Part shown: in pieces, positions 7,847-15,694 of the stretch
How positions within the stretch are numbered: the stretch's first letter is position 1
Layout of the letters: the number at the start of each line of letters is the position of its first letter
Assembly (NCBI GenBank): GCA_905372155.1
Contig: CAJPNZ010000051.1
Span: 1-20,413, forward strand
Origin: Propionibacteriaceae bacterium
GTDB lineage: Bacteria; Actinomycetota; Actinomycetes; Propionibacteriales; Propionibacteriaceae
Length of the DNA: 20,413 nt
Direction of reading: 5' to 3'
Notes under the pieces: model-generated
The model's database searches: none
Told to the model about the DNA's origin: nothing
What the model saw: only the letters and a program-made list of their open reading frames with translations
Program-made: the position numbers and the translations under genes

Positions 7847-7969
7847 ATGGCATGCGCCTGCCAGGACAAGGTCAACAACACCTACGGGCGGTGCCCCGCC
7901 TGCAACGAGGCCATCGCACACAACATCCCCGTGAGTCGCCACAGCTGCCAGTGGGGTACGTGCAGTTGA
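7847..7969 (+). CDS. 40-aa Cys/His-rich mini-protein
   Basis: The ATG follows AGGAAAGGAG (7831-7840) with a 6-nt spacer and opens a 40-residue frame with strong G/C third positions. The product has six Cys: CAC at residues 3-5, GRCPAC at 15-19, and C34 and C39 in SRHSCQWGTC. There are also two His (H25, H32). CPxC plus the C-terminal H-x-C-x4-C resembles a small zinc-ribbon or treble-clef-like metal site, though no family is recognised. A perfect 12-bp hairpin starts 5 nt after the stop, so the gene looks like a complete single-gene unit. It is short enough to be missed by usual length cut-offs. Function is unknown; zinc binding is an inference from the Cys spacing. Confidence 0.7.
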   Translation: MACACQDKVNNTYGRCPACNEAIAHNIPVSRHSCQWGTCS

Positions 7970-7974
7970 ACGAG

Positions 7975-8005
7975 GGGGTTCGGCCGTGCCGCCCGGCCGA
8001 ACCCC
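7975..8005 (+). terminator. Hairpin terminator after mini-gene
   Basis: GGGGTTCGGCCG (7975-7986) and CGGCCGAACCCC (7994-8005) form a perfect 12-bp stem with a 7-nt loop, 5 nt after the stop of the 40-aa gene. No T-tract follows. Confidence 0.75.
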
Positions 8006-8057
8006 GCCCGGGGCCGCCTGCACCTGTCATCGGGGTGAGGGCCGGGTGGCCCGCGCA

Positions 8058-8150
8058 ATGACCCCGAGGGTCTGCGGTTGGGAGGACTACTTCGATCCGG
8101 ATACCTACGACCCGGATACGGAACCGGGGAGCCGGATCCCGAAGCCCTGA
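8058..8150 (+). CDS. Doubtful 30-aa ORF or gene fragment
   Basis: The frame encodes a 30-residue acidic peptide containing GWEDYFDPDTYDPDTEPG. Third positions are mainly G/C, which argues for present or past coding, but no ribosome site precedes ATG 8058 or the in-frame GTG at 8046. It may be the 5' fragment of a lost gene. No family can be assigned. Confidence 0.22.
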   Translation: MTPRVCGWEDYFDPDTYDPDTEPGSRIPKP

Positions 8151-8234
8151 TCGGCGTGTTCCAGGAAAGTGCGGTGGAGCGATCCAGGCCGCTCTGGTGA
8201 TCGTAGTGCTCCTCGGTAACGCGGTGTTTCACGA

Positions 8235-8299
8235 TTTTGCAGCACTCAATCCCGAAAATCGCCTCCGAAGGGGCGAAAACCGGCTTGAGTGCTGCAAAA
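8235..8299. repeat. 65-bp element with 15-bp perfect inverted repeats
   Basis: TTTTGCAGCACTCAA (8235-8249) and TTGAGTGCTGCAAAA (8285-8299) are exact reverse complements around 35 nt. The arms are AT-richer than the surroundings. The layout fits a large hairpin, a protein-binding site or a very small non-autonomous mobile element. No flanking target duplication is obvious. Confidence 0.65.
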
Positions 8300-8381
8300 C
8301 CGGGTGATCGCGAAGAAGACCTCCCGTTCGTGGGGTTCTGCGGACCTCGTTTCGTCCGTCAGGTACCGGTGGAGGTTGGTC

Positions 8382-8924
8382 ATGACTGTTTTCGACTTGC
8401 TGGGGCGGGTTCCCGATGACTCGCGGGTGCTGGAGCTCGCGGAACCACTGGCCGCGCTCGATGCGGAGCTCCCGGTGATCGCCCCAGGGGAGTACCGGGG
8501 CGGGCATCCGGGTCTGGTGGGCGAACCGCAGGAGGTGGCGATGAGGTCACAGGCCCAGCAACCAGACGCACACCGGCACCAACAGCGCCAGCCGCATGAC
8601 GGTGCCATCGAATACCGACCCGAGGCAACCAGGCAGGCCGCCCAGCTCGATCTTCTGGAGAAACCAGAAACCGAACCGGGCACACAGGAACAGGCGCACC
8701 GGCATCACACCCCACGCCCAGGAGACATCGACGGGGCCGCCGTCGCTGACGGTGCCGCGCACGGAAAACAGTCCCGAACCACCCGAGGGGACGGGCCGGT
8801 GGCGGAGCAGCGCGGAGTGGTTCTGCGGCTGCGCGAGTGGTGGGTGGCGCCCGCGGTTGCAGTCGGCCTCCTGGTCGTGTGGGTGCACTCGCTGACGGCG
8901 AGAGAACCAGGGGAGGGGGAGTGA
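8382..8924 (+). CDS. Doubtful single-TM protein, possibly rearranged
   Basis: The ATG has an ideal GGAGG (8371-8375) six bases upstream, and the frame ends 3 nt before the GTG start of the next gene. It encodes 180 aa. The N-terminus (MTVFDLLGRVPDDSRVLELA, then further Leu/Ala/Asp-rich residues) and the C-terminal span (RLREWWVAPAVAVGLLVVW) both have coding-like codon use. The middle (about residues 55-140) is Gln/His/Thr-rich and looks non-natural. Over that part the opposite strand reads as a hydrophobic protein with better codon bias. The gene may therefore contain an inverted or inserted segment, or be a pseudogene. No family is recognised. Confidence 0.42.
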   Translation: MTVFDLLGRVPDDSRVLELAEPLAALDAELPVIAPGEYRGGHPGLVGEPQEVAMRSQAQQPDAHRHQQRQPHDGAIEYRPEATRQAAQLDLLEKPETEPGTQEQAHRHHTPRPGDIDGAAVADGAAHGKQSRTTRGDGPVAEQRGVVLRLREWWVAPAVAVGLLVVWVHSLTAREPGEGE

Positions 8925-8927
8925 GAC

Positions 8928-11861
8928 GTGCTTGCCGCTTCTATCTTGGTTGGACTTCTCGTCATGGCCGTGGCCATTCCGGCTCGATTGGATTTGGGCA
9001 ATCGCATGAAGAGATGGGTGCATGGCGATTCTGAGCTGATCCTCAAGGTTGCGGCAGAACTTGAGGAGGCCGAGCACCACGTCAGGGACATGACCCTGGC
9101 CAAAGTCCCCATTCGGTGGTTCACATGGAAATACCGGTTGCGCTTCTTGGGAATGCTGGTGGTTGCGCTCGTGGGATGGTTCTGCGGGATTGACAACTGG
9201 TGGGTGGCCGTGACCGTCGGGGTCCTGCTGGGATTGCAGGGAGCCCTTGAGGCATTTCTGATGCCACTGCTGGGGCAGAACCAGATGGTGGATGACCGGG
9301 ACTGTCTTGAATGGGCGTGGTTCGCGTTGGGGGTCTTCGGGCGGATCGCGATGGCAGCTGCAGGTTGTCTGCTGATGCTCTCGGGAATGGATTGGATCGA
9401 TGACGGTAAAGCCCAAGGAATATTTCCGATGCTCGGTGGTCTCGTGGTAATCATGATCGGCCACATGCCGGGAGCGTGGTGCGAGCGGTTCAGTCGGAAA
9501 CGTCGAGACGGAGGGTTTGCGGAGAAGACAAGTGCCGATAGTATCTTGTTCCTACGCTCGTTCTCGGATGACGCTCTCCATGTCTCCTGCCCATTCAATA
9601 TCATGGGACTGGGAGCGCCTCTGCTGCCGGGCGGATTTGTCAGGTTTGAGGAAATCTTGGTTGATATTCTGCGAACGCAGGGGCCTGTAGTCGCGATCGG
9701 GCGCCCAGGTGAGGCCGTTCCCGAACTCGGGGCGGTTCGCACGTACTGGCCGGATGATCAGTGGCAGGACGCTGTTCGACTGACGGCGAACCGTTGTCTG
9801 GCGGTGGTGCTACTGGCAGGTGCCTCCGACGGTCTGGCTTGGGAGCTGGAGAATCTCCGTCAGTGGGGTCTGCTGGGAAAGACGCTGGTGTTACTGCCGC
9901 CGGATCCCGACGCGGATCGCTCGAGGGAACGACTCGGAAAAGTCTTGGATTTTTTGGCTCCCGGAGCCCCGCCGTGTGATCTGGAGATGGCACCTGTGCT
10001 GTGGACAGGAATCCGGATCATGCCGAACGGGGTGGCTGTCCACTACTTGAGCGAGGGGCGTCACTGGGAAGGATATTTCAGAACAACCGTAGCTCTGCTC
10101 GGGGAACTGACCGGAACCTGGAATCCGCCGCGGCACGGCATGCTCAGGGACGAGTGGAGAGACTTGAACGAGGTGTCGGCGGTCGCAGTAGACTTGGAAG
10201 ACGGGCTACAACTGCTCAAGGAGCGCCGGGATAACAGGCCCAAACCTCCCGTGCCCAAGCAGAAACGCTACCCCGCTCTCGAATTCGAGAAACTGAGATT
10301 CCCGACGGATGTGAAAGTCGGTTTGAAAATCAATAGCGGGGTGAAATCTTATGATAATAAGCGATTCCCAGACGCTGCGAAAAAACTGGAGAAAGCACTT
10401 GAACTCCTCGATCCCGAAGTCACGCCATGCATGTGGGCGATAGTGTGGACCTTGCTGTCGGACAGCGAGTGGCGTACGAACCAGAAGGCCGGCAAAATGA
10501 TTCTGGATGAAGTGGTACAGGTTTTCGAGAGTTTGGAAGATGCTCCTAAGAGAATCAATTTTATGGGGAATTCATTGACGCCACCGCAGGTCCAGCTCAC
10601 CTTGATGGAACTGTCTTGGGAGATCGTCAACACCGAGGGGAGATGGAAAGAAGGAGCTGAGATATTTCGGCTGGGGACCCGGGCAGGAGAATCCCAAGGA
10701 GATTGGGAGGAAATCGCAAAGATGCATCTGAAGGTGGGAACATGCCGCAGTTCCATGGGAGATCATCCAGCAGCAAAGAAGTCGTTCCAGGCGGCCTTGA
10801 GAATCGCAACGGATCTCGGTAATGTCCCATTGCAGCTGGAAGCCTACGAAGGACTTGCAGGTGCCAGTAGAGCGTTAGGAGACAAGCTCGATGCCTTGGA
10901 TTTTCTCGATGTTTGGGAAAGACTGAGACGTCAGGCCGGATTTACTGAGGAAACGAAATGGTCGCGCAGCAGTCGTGAAATCATGATGAAGGAGCTTTTG
11001 GATCATCCCGAGGAAGAAAACCGATCCGGTGGTTCCGACGAGCTCCGGGTGCCGCTAGTCATTAAATTTTCCGAGGCTTTAGGGCTGCTCGCTTCCTTGG
11101 AGGTCGGAATCGAAGGGTTCCTTTGGGGAGAAGAAGGGCGGTTCTGTGAACCGCGATTTGATCATGCTGCAAATCCCTTCAGAAAAGTAGAGGACAAGAG
11201 CCCCGGAGATGAGGTGGATCGTTTCCATCCTAATTGTGATGAAAGTGGTATTCTGCGATTTCGGGAGGGCGAGAACCTCGTCTTGGATTTCCCCGCAAGA
11301 AGAGTGTGTCATCAGGGGTTCGTCCGTTTCGATGATGAACCAGAGGGCGAGGTGCATGTGGCAGACCTGCGTTCCAGCTGCGGACCGGCGTGGGTCTGGA
11401 TGACGGATGAGCGATTGGTGTGGATGGCCGAAGCGGCTGATGACCTGCGGGTTCAAGGTCATGTGAGATATCCATGGATCACCGGGGTCTGGTACAGGGC
11501 CCGCACGCGTTTCCTGCTGGATTCGGCGCTGAGAGTGGAATTTCTTGAAGCTCTTCCTGATGGGAATGGGGATTTCTGTCACACAGTGGAGCTCAGGTTC
11601 CCTCGGGGCTTTGACGCAACCTCGTTGAGCAGATCCCTCATCGCAGAATGCGCACGCCATCACCTGAGAAGGGGTGTTTCTGAAGAAGTCCAAGAAAGGC
11701 TGGAAAGAATTCAAAATTTGCCGCATTATTTCCATCCGGAAGATCCTGAATTTCGCGGTGTCCGGCTTCCGGTATTTGTTCGTTTCCCGGGCGGCGCCAG
11801 ATACCTTGATGGGTGCGGAGAACCCGATGCCTGGACCATTGGTGACGACTGGGGATGGTGA
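8928..11861 (+). CDS. Membrane protein with TIR-like, TPR and PH-like domains
   Basis: This 977-aa protein starts at a GTG with GGAGGGGGAG upstream; ATG 8964 is a weaker alternative. Hydrophobic spans lie at residues about 2-20, 72-88, 91-115, 131-153 and 164-180, ending in a basic RFSRKRR that should be cytosolic. Residues about 203-325 form a TIR-like module: ILFLRSFSDD (206-215), FEE (240-242), VVAIGRPGE (254-262), YWPDDQWQ (273-280), and WELENLRQWGLLGKTLVLLPP (305-325; W305/E306). Residues about 470-670 carry TPR-like helical repeats (YDNKRFPDAAKKLEKALELL, GDHPAAKKSFQAALRIATDL). Residues about 705-925 end in a PH/GRAM-like fold (WVWMTDERLVWM, YPWITGVW). No ectodomain is seen, so it is probably an inside-facing signalling or scaffold partner of the receptors downstream. 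Its DNA is AT-richer than the left part of the window. Confidence 0.85.
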   Translation: MLAASILVGLLVMAVAIPARLDLGNRMKRWVHGDSELILKVAAELEEAEHHVRDMTLAKVPIRWFTWKYRLRFLGMLVVALVGWFCGIDNWWVAVTVGVLLGLQGALEAFLMPLLGQNQMVDDRDCLEWAWFALGVFGRIAMAAAGCLLMLSGMDWIDDGKAQGIFPMLGGLVVIMIGHMPGAWCERFSRKRRDGGFAEKTSADSILFLRSFSDDALHVSCPFNIMGLGAPLLPGGFVRFEEILVDILRTQGPVVAIGRPGEAVPELGAVRTYWPDDQWQDAVRLTANRCLAVVLLAGASDGLAWELENLRQWGLLGKTLVLLPPDPDADRSRERLGKVLDFLAPGAPPCDLEMAPVLWTGIRIMPNGVAVHYLSEGRHWEGYFRTTVALLGELTGTWNPPRHGMLRDEWRDLNEVSAVAVDLEDGLQLLKERRDNRPKPPVPKQKRYPALEFEKLRFPTDVKVGLKINSGVKSYDNKRFPDAAKKLEKALELLDPEVTPCMWAIVWTLLSDSEWRTNQKAGKMILDEVVQVFESLEDAPKRINFMGNSLTPPQVQLTLMELSWEIVNTEGRWKEGAEIFRLGTRAGESQGDWEEIAKMHLKVGTCRSSMGDHPAAKKSFQAALRIATDLGNVPLQLEAYEGLAGASRALGDKLDALDFLDVWERLRRQAGFTEETKWSRSSREIMMKELLDHPEEENRSGGSDELRVPLVIKFSEALGLLASLEVGIEGFLWGEEGRFCEPRFDHAANPFRKVEDKSPGDEVDRFHPNCDESGILRFREGENLVLDFPARRVCHQGFVRFDDEPEGEVHVADLRSSCGPAWVWMTDERLVWMAEAADDLRVQGHVRYPWITGVWYRARTRFLLDSALRVEFLEALPDGNGDFCHTVELRFPRGFDATSLSRSLIAECARHHLRRGVSEEVQERLERIQNLPHYFHPEDPEFRGVRLPVFVRFPGGARYLDGCGEPDAWTIGDDWGW

Positions 11862-12239
11862 CCATGAGATACTCTGCAATCTTGTGACGGACCGAATTTT
11901 CTCATTTTTGCCTTGCTTGTTTGAGGAGGTGGCAACCGAGCTTTCGGATTGTCCTTTTAAAGTTGATCTAGACGGTTGCCGCACCACTTTTCGTGATGCT
12001 CCCTTGACGTCAAGTGGTGGAAGCAACGAGTGGGTGTTCTCCGGGCTTCGTCAGCCTGGCTCAGTCGCCATGGTGAGGCCTGTGAATAAACCTCTTTGCC
12101 TCGGAGGGCGAGGAGCAGGCAGCTCTCGAGCTTGTGGAGCCGTTCGTGTCTAGACCCAGTGATAGTTCCAGCAACGCCCTCAGCGAACGGCCCCAAGACC
12201 TGTCCGTCAGGAAGAGGGGAAGGCATAGAAGGAGACTTG
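11862..12239. other. Intergenic stretch of 378 bases
   Basis: No supported gene lies here. A forward frame continues past the 8928 gene to 12153 but has no start with a ribosome site and no domain. It holds the compound hairpin at 11975-12027 and a small CCTCG/CGAGG hairpin near 12100. A promoter for the downstream genes should lie here, but I cannot identify its boxes. Confidence 0.5.
11975..12027. other. Compound hairpin with CTTGACGTCAAG palindrome
   Basis: GTTGC (11975-11979) pairs with GCAAC (12023-12027), and CACCACTT (11982-11989) pairs with AAGTGGTG (12012-12019), around a 22-nt loop. A separate 12-bp palindrome, CTTGACGTCAAG (12003-12014), overlaps the right arm. It could end transcription of the 8928 gene or be an operator. 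No T-tract follows. Confidence 0.4.
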
Positions 12240-12461
12240 ATGATGGCTGAGCTGGATGTAGATTCACGCTTGTATTCGATGTTCGTGAGCTGCACACGAC
12301 AAGCGTGCCCACCGGGCCACACCACATTCTCGGGCAAAGGGGGTCAACCCGGCTCTCAGGGCGAGCGGCCCGTACTCAGCGATGCTCGTAAGTCGTTGCT
12401 TGCCCGTCAGAAGGAAGAGACCAGTCACAATTCGAAGGAAGAGGGAACATGGATGCTTTAG
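12240..12461 (+). CDS. Small 73-aa ORF overlapping receptor gene start
   Basis: Two adjacent ATGs (12240, 12243) follow AAGGAG (12229-12234) at 5 or 8 nt, an unusually good site for a small frame. The 73-aa product begins MMAELDVDSRLYSMF, has a Cys pair in SCTRQACPPGH, and a charged Lys/Glu-rich C-terminal half. It ends 13 nt inside the next gene (12449), in another frame, so translation may be coupled. Codon bias is weak, similar to the next gene. No family is recognised; it may be a small regulator or a leader peptide of the receptor gene. Confidence 0.45.
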   Translation: MMAELDVDSRLYSMFVSCTRQACPPGHTTFSGKGGQPGSQGERPVLSDARKSLLARQKEETSHNSKEEGTWML

Positions 12462-15400
12462 CGAAGACCACGCACATCTCGCGTCTGCTGCGTTGGGCAT
12501 GGCGGTTTGTCAGCATGGTGGCTATCGGCCTCACGTGCTTCCTCATGTGTCTCAGCCCTGGGTGGGTGGAGATCGGCGACGGTGAAAACTGGCCCGTCCC
12601 GTACCCGAAGCCAGCATTCGCGCAGGGGTTCCCCGCCCGGGAACAGGTGAGCGAATGGCTCGGGGTGACCGCGATTCCGGTCCAGGCGTCTATCCCAGAC
12701 AAGCCTCTGTTTCGTGGTATGACCGCCGGTCAGCGGGAGGTGCGTAACTACAACTTGGAATCAGGATGGACGGAGAAATGGCTCACCGCTCAAGGTTCCT
12801 CTCTCATCGTGGAAGCTTACGAGTATCGTGAACAGCGGCTCCGACCTAAACCAGTTTATGACGCCAAAGACGACTGGGATATCCCCGGCGCTGAGGGAGC
12901 TACCGTTCAACACGAGCAATCCGATGCGGCGAGGACTGAGATGGGGTTGGTTCGGGGGCGGATCTGGATCACAGTGACTCTAACTCTCTCCGGAGAGAAT
13001 CCTATCAAACAATCGAAGGAAACTCTCACCAGCATCGCTCAATACTTAACGAATAGCATCCCAGAGACCGCCGACAAGCCACTGCCCGCTGACACTCCGA
13101 AACCCACCGAGCGCCAAGCGATGAGACTCGCGTGGGCATTTCTGTTTCTCTGCGCAATCATTCTGTCCGCGAATACGGCTTGGAGGCAGGGGCGTGAGCG
13201 AGGTAGAATTCTCGCTAAGTTCTCTGCGGCCCGGAGGAACCCTGCCTTCACTGACATCACGCGTTCAACAGTTTGGCTGCGCTCCCGATCGCGAGCTATT
13301 GCGCTCCTTCGGCTGGCTTCGGTTGCGTCTGTGATTCTCGTGGCACAGCTGAACGACGTGTCCTTCGAGTTGGTGAATGCGTTTGCGCTGGCGACGCTTG
13401 CAACCAGTGTGGTGGTCGAAAGGCTCGTGAAACGGCAGCCGAACCTCTCCGCGCCGAAACGACGAATCAAAGCTCTACCCCTTCTCTGTCTGTTGATTGG
13501 CTGGGGTATTGCTGGCTGGATGGCATGGGGATTTGGTGGAACAATCTACCAGGCGCTTACTAATCTAACTGTCGGAGATCCAGAGTCTCCTCTACCGTAC
13601 TGGATGGTGATGTCGACGGATCTCACGGCTATCGCCCTCATGCTGGTGGTATGGCCCACCATCTTTGTGCCCATCTGGCTCTCTCGCAAGCTTGCGCGTA
13701 AAGTCTTGACCCGAGATGGTTCGGTGGATCTGGAACACACACTCTTGCTGCGGAACTTCAGTGACGACGGCCTCAAGATGCGTGCTCACCGGACGGACCG
13801 CAGCTCTTGGCTAGACCAGCTGCTCTTCAAGCGTCGTGCCACCTTCGAGGAACTTGCGATCCGGCAAGTTGGGCAGTACGGACAAACGTACGCGGTAGGA
13901 CGTCCGGGTGAGTTGCTTCCACCCGCTGTTGGCGCCGAGCGGCTCTACTTCTCGGACGACGAGTGGCAGGCAGAAGTCGCCAAGCTGGCAGAAGGGGCGA
14001 AACTGGTCACGGTTCTGGTGGCTCGCTCGCAGTGGCTCCAGTGGGAGATTGAATTGCTTCGGGAACGTGGCCTGCTTCACAAGACGGTGTTCCTGATTCC
14101 TCCGGTCAAGCGCAAGGAACGGCTGTTGCGACTCGCCGTATTGGCTGACGTTTTGGGTCTTCCACCTGAGACGCTGGATCAAGTGAATACAGGCCGCAGT
14201 GTAGCAGCGGTCATCATGCCTATGCTTTCGCCGACGCAGGTGATTGCTGCAGACAGGCTAGACGATCTTACATATTCACTGGCGATATCACGCTGCGTTG
14301 AAACCCTGAACACTGAAGAATTTCCCACAGATGAAGGCAGGCCAGAAGTCATGCCGGTACCATCGCCTCTGTCAATGGGCTCGAGCCGACTACCTCGTCC
14401 CCAAGTTTTCAGCGGGCGTGCTCCCTCTTCGAAACCAAGACCGTGGTTCATTACCTTGAAGGGCGTGGTCGTTGCTCAGGTTCTCAGTTCCATGCTAGTT
14501 GGCAGCCTGATCAACTTCGCCCCAATGGGTGCTGGTAAAAGACACGTCACCATCATGTCCACTCAGGTGGTGTTCGACATCGTCGCTGTGAATGATGAGT
14601 TCATGTGGCTTCTCCATGCAGGGAAAACCCTGATACGCACACCACTGCCGCAAGAAAGTGCTTCCAAGAAGGAGACCGAGACCATCGGTCATCTCCCAGA
14701 CGCAGCTTTCGCCACGGTGACGGACGGAGAGTGGTTCTATGCCAGTGTTATTGTGGGCGATAAGCTGGGCGACTATGGCGTGGCAGCCTTCAATCTGCAC
14801 ACGGGTGAGAAACGCTGGGGGGTCTCCACGAGCCGATGGGTACAGGATCTCGAATTAGTCGACGGAAGACTCTTCTTCGTCGATGGAGACTCGACGTTGC
14901 GCGCACTCAATGCAGAGACTGGTGAGCCCGTGGGTGAACATGAGCTTGGGTGCTTCGGATGGGGTATTGCAGCGGTGGGGACGTCCCAGCTTGGGGTGAC
15001 CTGCCCCTTGGGAGATCAGCTGGTCTTGGTTGATCCACTCATGTTGCAGCGCATCGGGGAGGCGAAAATCTGTCCCGGAGCGCTCGAAGTAATTCCTTTC
15101 GGAGCGGGGGGACTCGCGAACTGTCCTATGCCATCGGCATTCGTGCCGCTCAACCCTGAGGCCTCACCTATCTACCTCAGGCGTGCGAGTGCTATCATGG
15201 CAACATACACGCCTCCCGGTGAAGCAAATCCGGTGGCGGCATACGAGAATGTTGATTCGGTTTCGGTATTCGGGAAGGGCTGGGGTAAGAGCTATCCGGC
15301 CGTCAGTGATGTGAGAGATCTGGTCTTCACTCCTTCCGGAGACCTGATCATCTCCGACGGAAGCACTTTTGTGCGCTGGGAGAGAGCGGGAAAGCGTTAG
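12449..15400 (+). CDS. Polytopic receptor: TIR-like domain plus extracellular propeller
   Basis: This 983-aa protein has ATG 12449 after GGAAGAGGG. Predicted topology fits the positive-inside rule: span about 17-37; extracellular domain about 40-222; spans about 228-245, 285-302, 308-323, 343-363 and 385-410; cytosolic TIR-like module about 428-552; span about 667-692; then an extracellular C-terminal propeller to 983. The TIR-like module repeats the pattern of the 8928 protein: TLLLRNFSDD (431-440), FEEL (466-469), YAVGRPGELLPP (481-492), YFSDDEWQ (500-507), and QWEIELLRERGLLHKTVFLIPP (531-552; W532/E533). The propeller has PQQ/WD-like blades (GVAAFNLHTGEKRWG, TLRALNAETGEPVGEHEL) and four Cys (835, 852, 875, 892) that could form disulfides. 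I infer a transmembrane sensor that passes an outside signal to a TIR-fold effector. Confidence 0.86.
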   Translation: MDALAKTTHISRLLRWAWRFVSMVAIGLTCFLMCLSPGWVEIGDGENWPVPYPKPAFAQGFPAREQVSEWLGVTAIPVQASIPDKPLFRGMTAGQREVRNYNLESGWTEKWLTAQGSSLIVEAYEYREQRLRPKPVYDAKDDWDIPGAEGATVQHEQSDAARTEMGLVRGRIWITVTLTLSGENPIKQSKETLTSIAQYLTNSIPETADKPLPADTPKPTERQAMRLAWAFLFLCAIILSANTAWRQGRERGRILAKFSAARRNPAFTDITRSTVWLRSRSRAIALLRLASVASVILVAQLNDVSFELVNAFALATLATSVVVERLVKRQPNLSAPKRRIKALPLLCLLIGWGIAGWMAWGFGGTIYQALTNLTVGDPESPLPYWMVMSTDLTAIALMLVVWPTIFVPIWLSRKLARKVLTRDGSVDLEHTLLLRNFSDDGLKMRAHRTDRSSWLDQLLFKRRATFEELAIRQVGQYGQTYAVGRPGELLPPAVGAERLYFSDDEWQAEVAKLAEGAKLVTVLVARSQWLQWEIELLRERGLLHKTVFLIPPVKRKERLLRLAVLADVLGLPPETLDQVNTGRSVAAVIMPMLSPTQVIAADRLDDLTYSLAISRCVETLNTEEFPTDEGRPEVMPVPSPLSMGSSRLPRPQVFSGRAPSSKPRPWFITLKGVVVAQVLSSMLVGSLINFAPMGAGKRHVTIMSTQVVFDIVAVNDEFMWLLHAGKTLIRTPLPQESASKKETETIGHLPDAAFATVTDGEWFYASVIVGDKLGDYGVAAFNLHTGEKRWGVSTSRWVQDLELVDGRLFFVDGDSTLRALNAETGEPVGEHELGCFGWGIAAVGTSQLGVTCPLGDQLVLVDPLMLQRIGEAKICPGALEVIPFGAGGLANCPMPSAFVPLNPEASPIYLRRASAIMATYTPPGEANPVAAYENVDSVSVFGKGWGKSYPAVSDVRDLVFTPSGDLIISDGSTFVRWERAGKR

Positions 15401-15444
15401 GCGCTGACGCTGCCAACGGTCTTAGGCGGGGTATCGGCATATGC

Positions 15445-15494
15445 GTTTCCCGGCTGAAAGGAACCCCGGTGTACGGCTAGCCGGGCAGCGAAAC
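15445..15494. terminator. Bulged stem-loop after receptor gene
   Basis: GTTTC (15445-15449) pairs with GAAAC (15490-15494), and the adjacent CCGGCT pairs with AGCCGG (15479-15484), leaving a 5-nt bulge on the right arm. It lies 44 nt after the 15400 stop and could end that transcript. There is no T-tract. The rest of 15401-15694 shows no supported gene. Confidence 0.3.
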
Positions 15495-15694
15495 ACCTGG
15501 TCATGGTCTGGTGTGGTCCATCGTGTCCGACTCTCCGCGGTTCGTCCGTCATGTACTGGCGTGAAGGTTGACATGGGTGCTCTGGCCCCACGGGTGGGGG
15601 CCTGTGGTGCCTCGCGGCCCCGCCTACGGGTGCTTCCCTGCCGGGGACGGGGCTCCGATTCGCGCGCGGGGTACTTGAAAGTGGGTGCAGGAGA

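Larger units (their letters stand above)
7970..8381. other. Mostly non-coding stretch
   Basis: This 412-base stretch holds the terminator at 7975-8005, a doubtful 30-aa ORF at 8058-8150 and the inverted-repeat element at 8235-8299. Nothing else in it is supported as a gene. The reading frames here are short or lack ribosome sites. Confidence 0.5.

Noticed and set aside
8351..8384. Similarity between this stretch and 15541-15574 (both start TTCGTCCGTCA, later AGGTTG and CATG).
   Set aside because: About 18 of 21 ungapped positions match, but a match of that size is expected a few times by chance when a 20-kb GC-rich window is compared with itself.
11674..12153. Forward frame of 159 aa running out of the 8928 gene into the gap.
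   Set aside because: Its first part overlaps the 8928 gene in another frame, it has no ribosome site, and the tail has no domain.
11957..12337. Minus-strand frame considered as a transposase remnant.
   Set aside because: No DDE motif or family-specific block could be recognised.
15568..15596. TTGACA at 15568-15573 as a -35 box for the lipoprotein gene.
   Set aside because: The bases at the expected -10 position (CGGGTG) do not resemble a -10 box.
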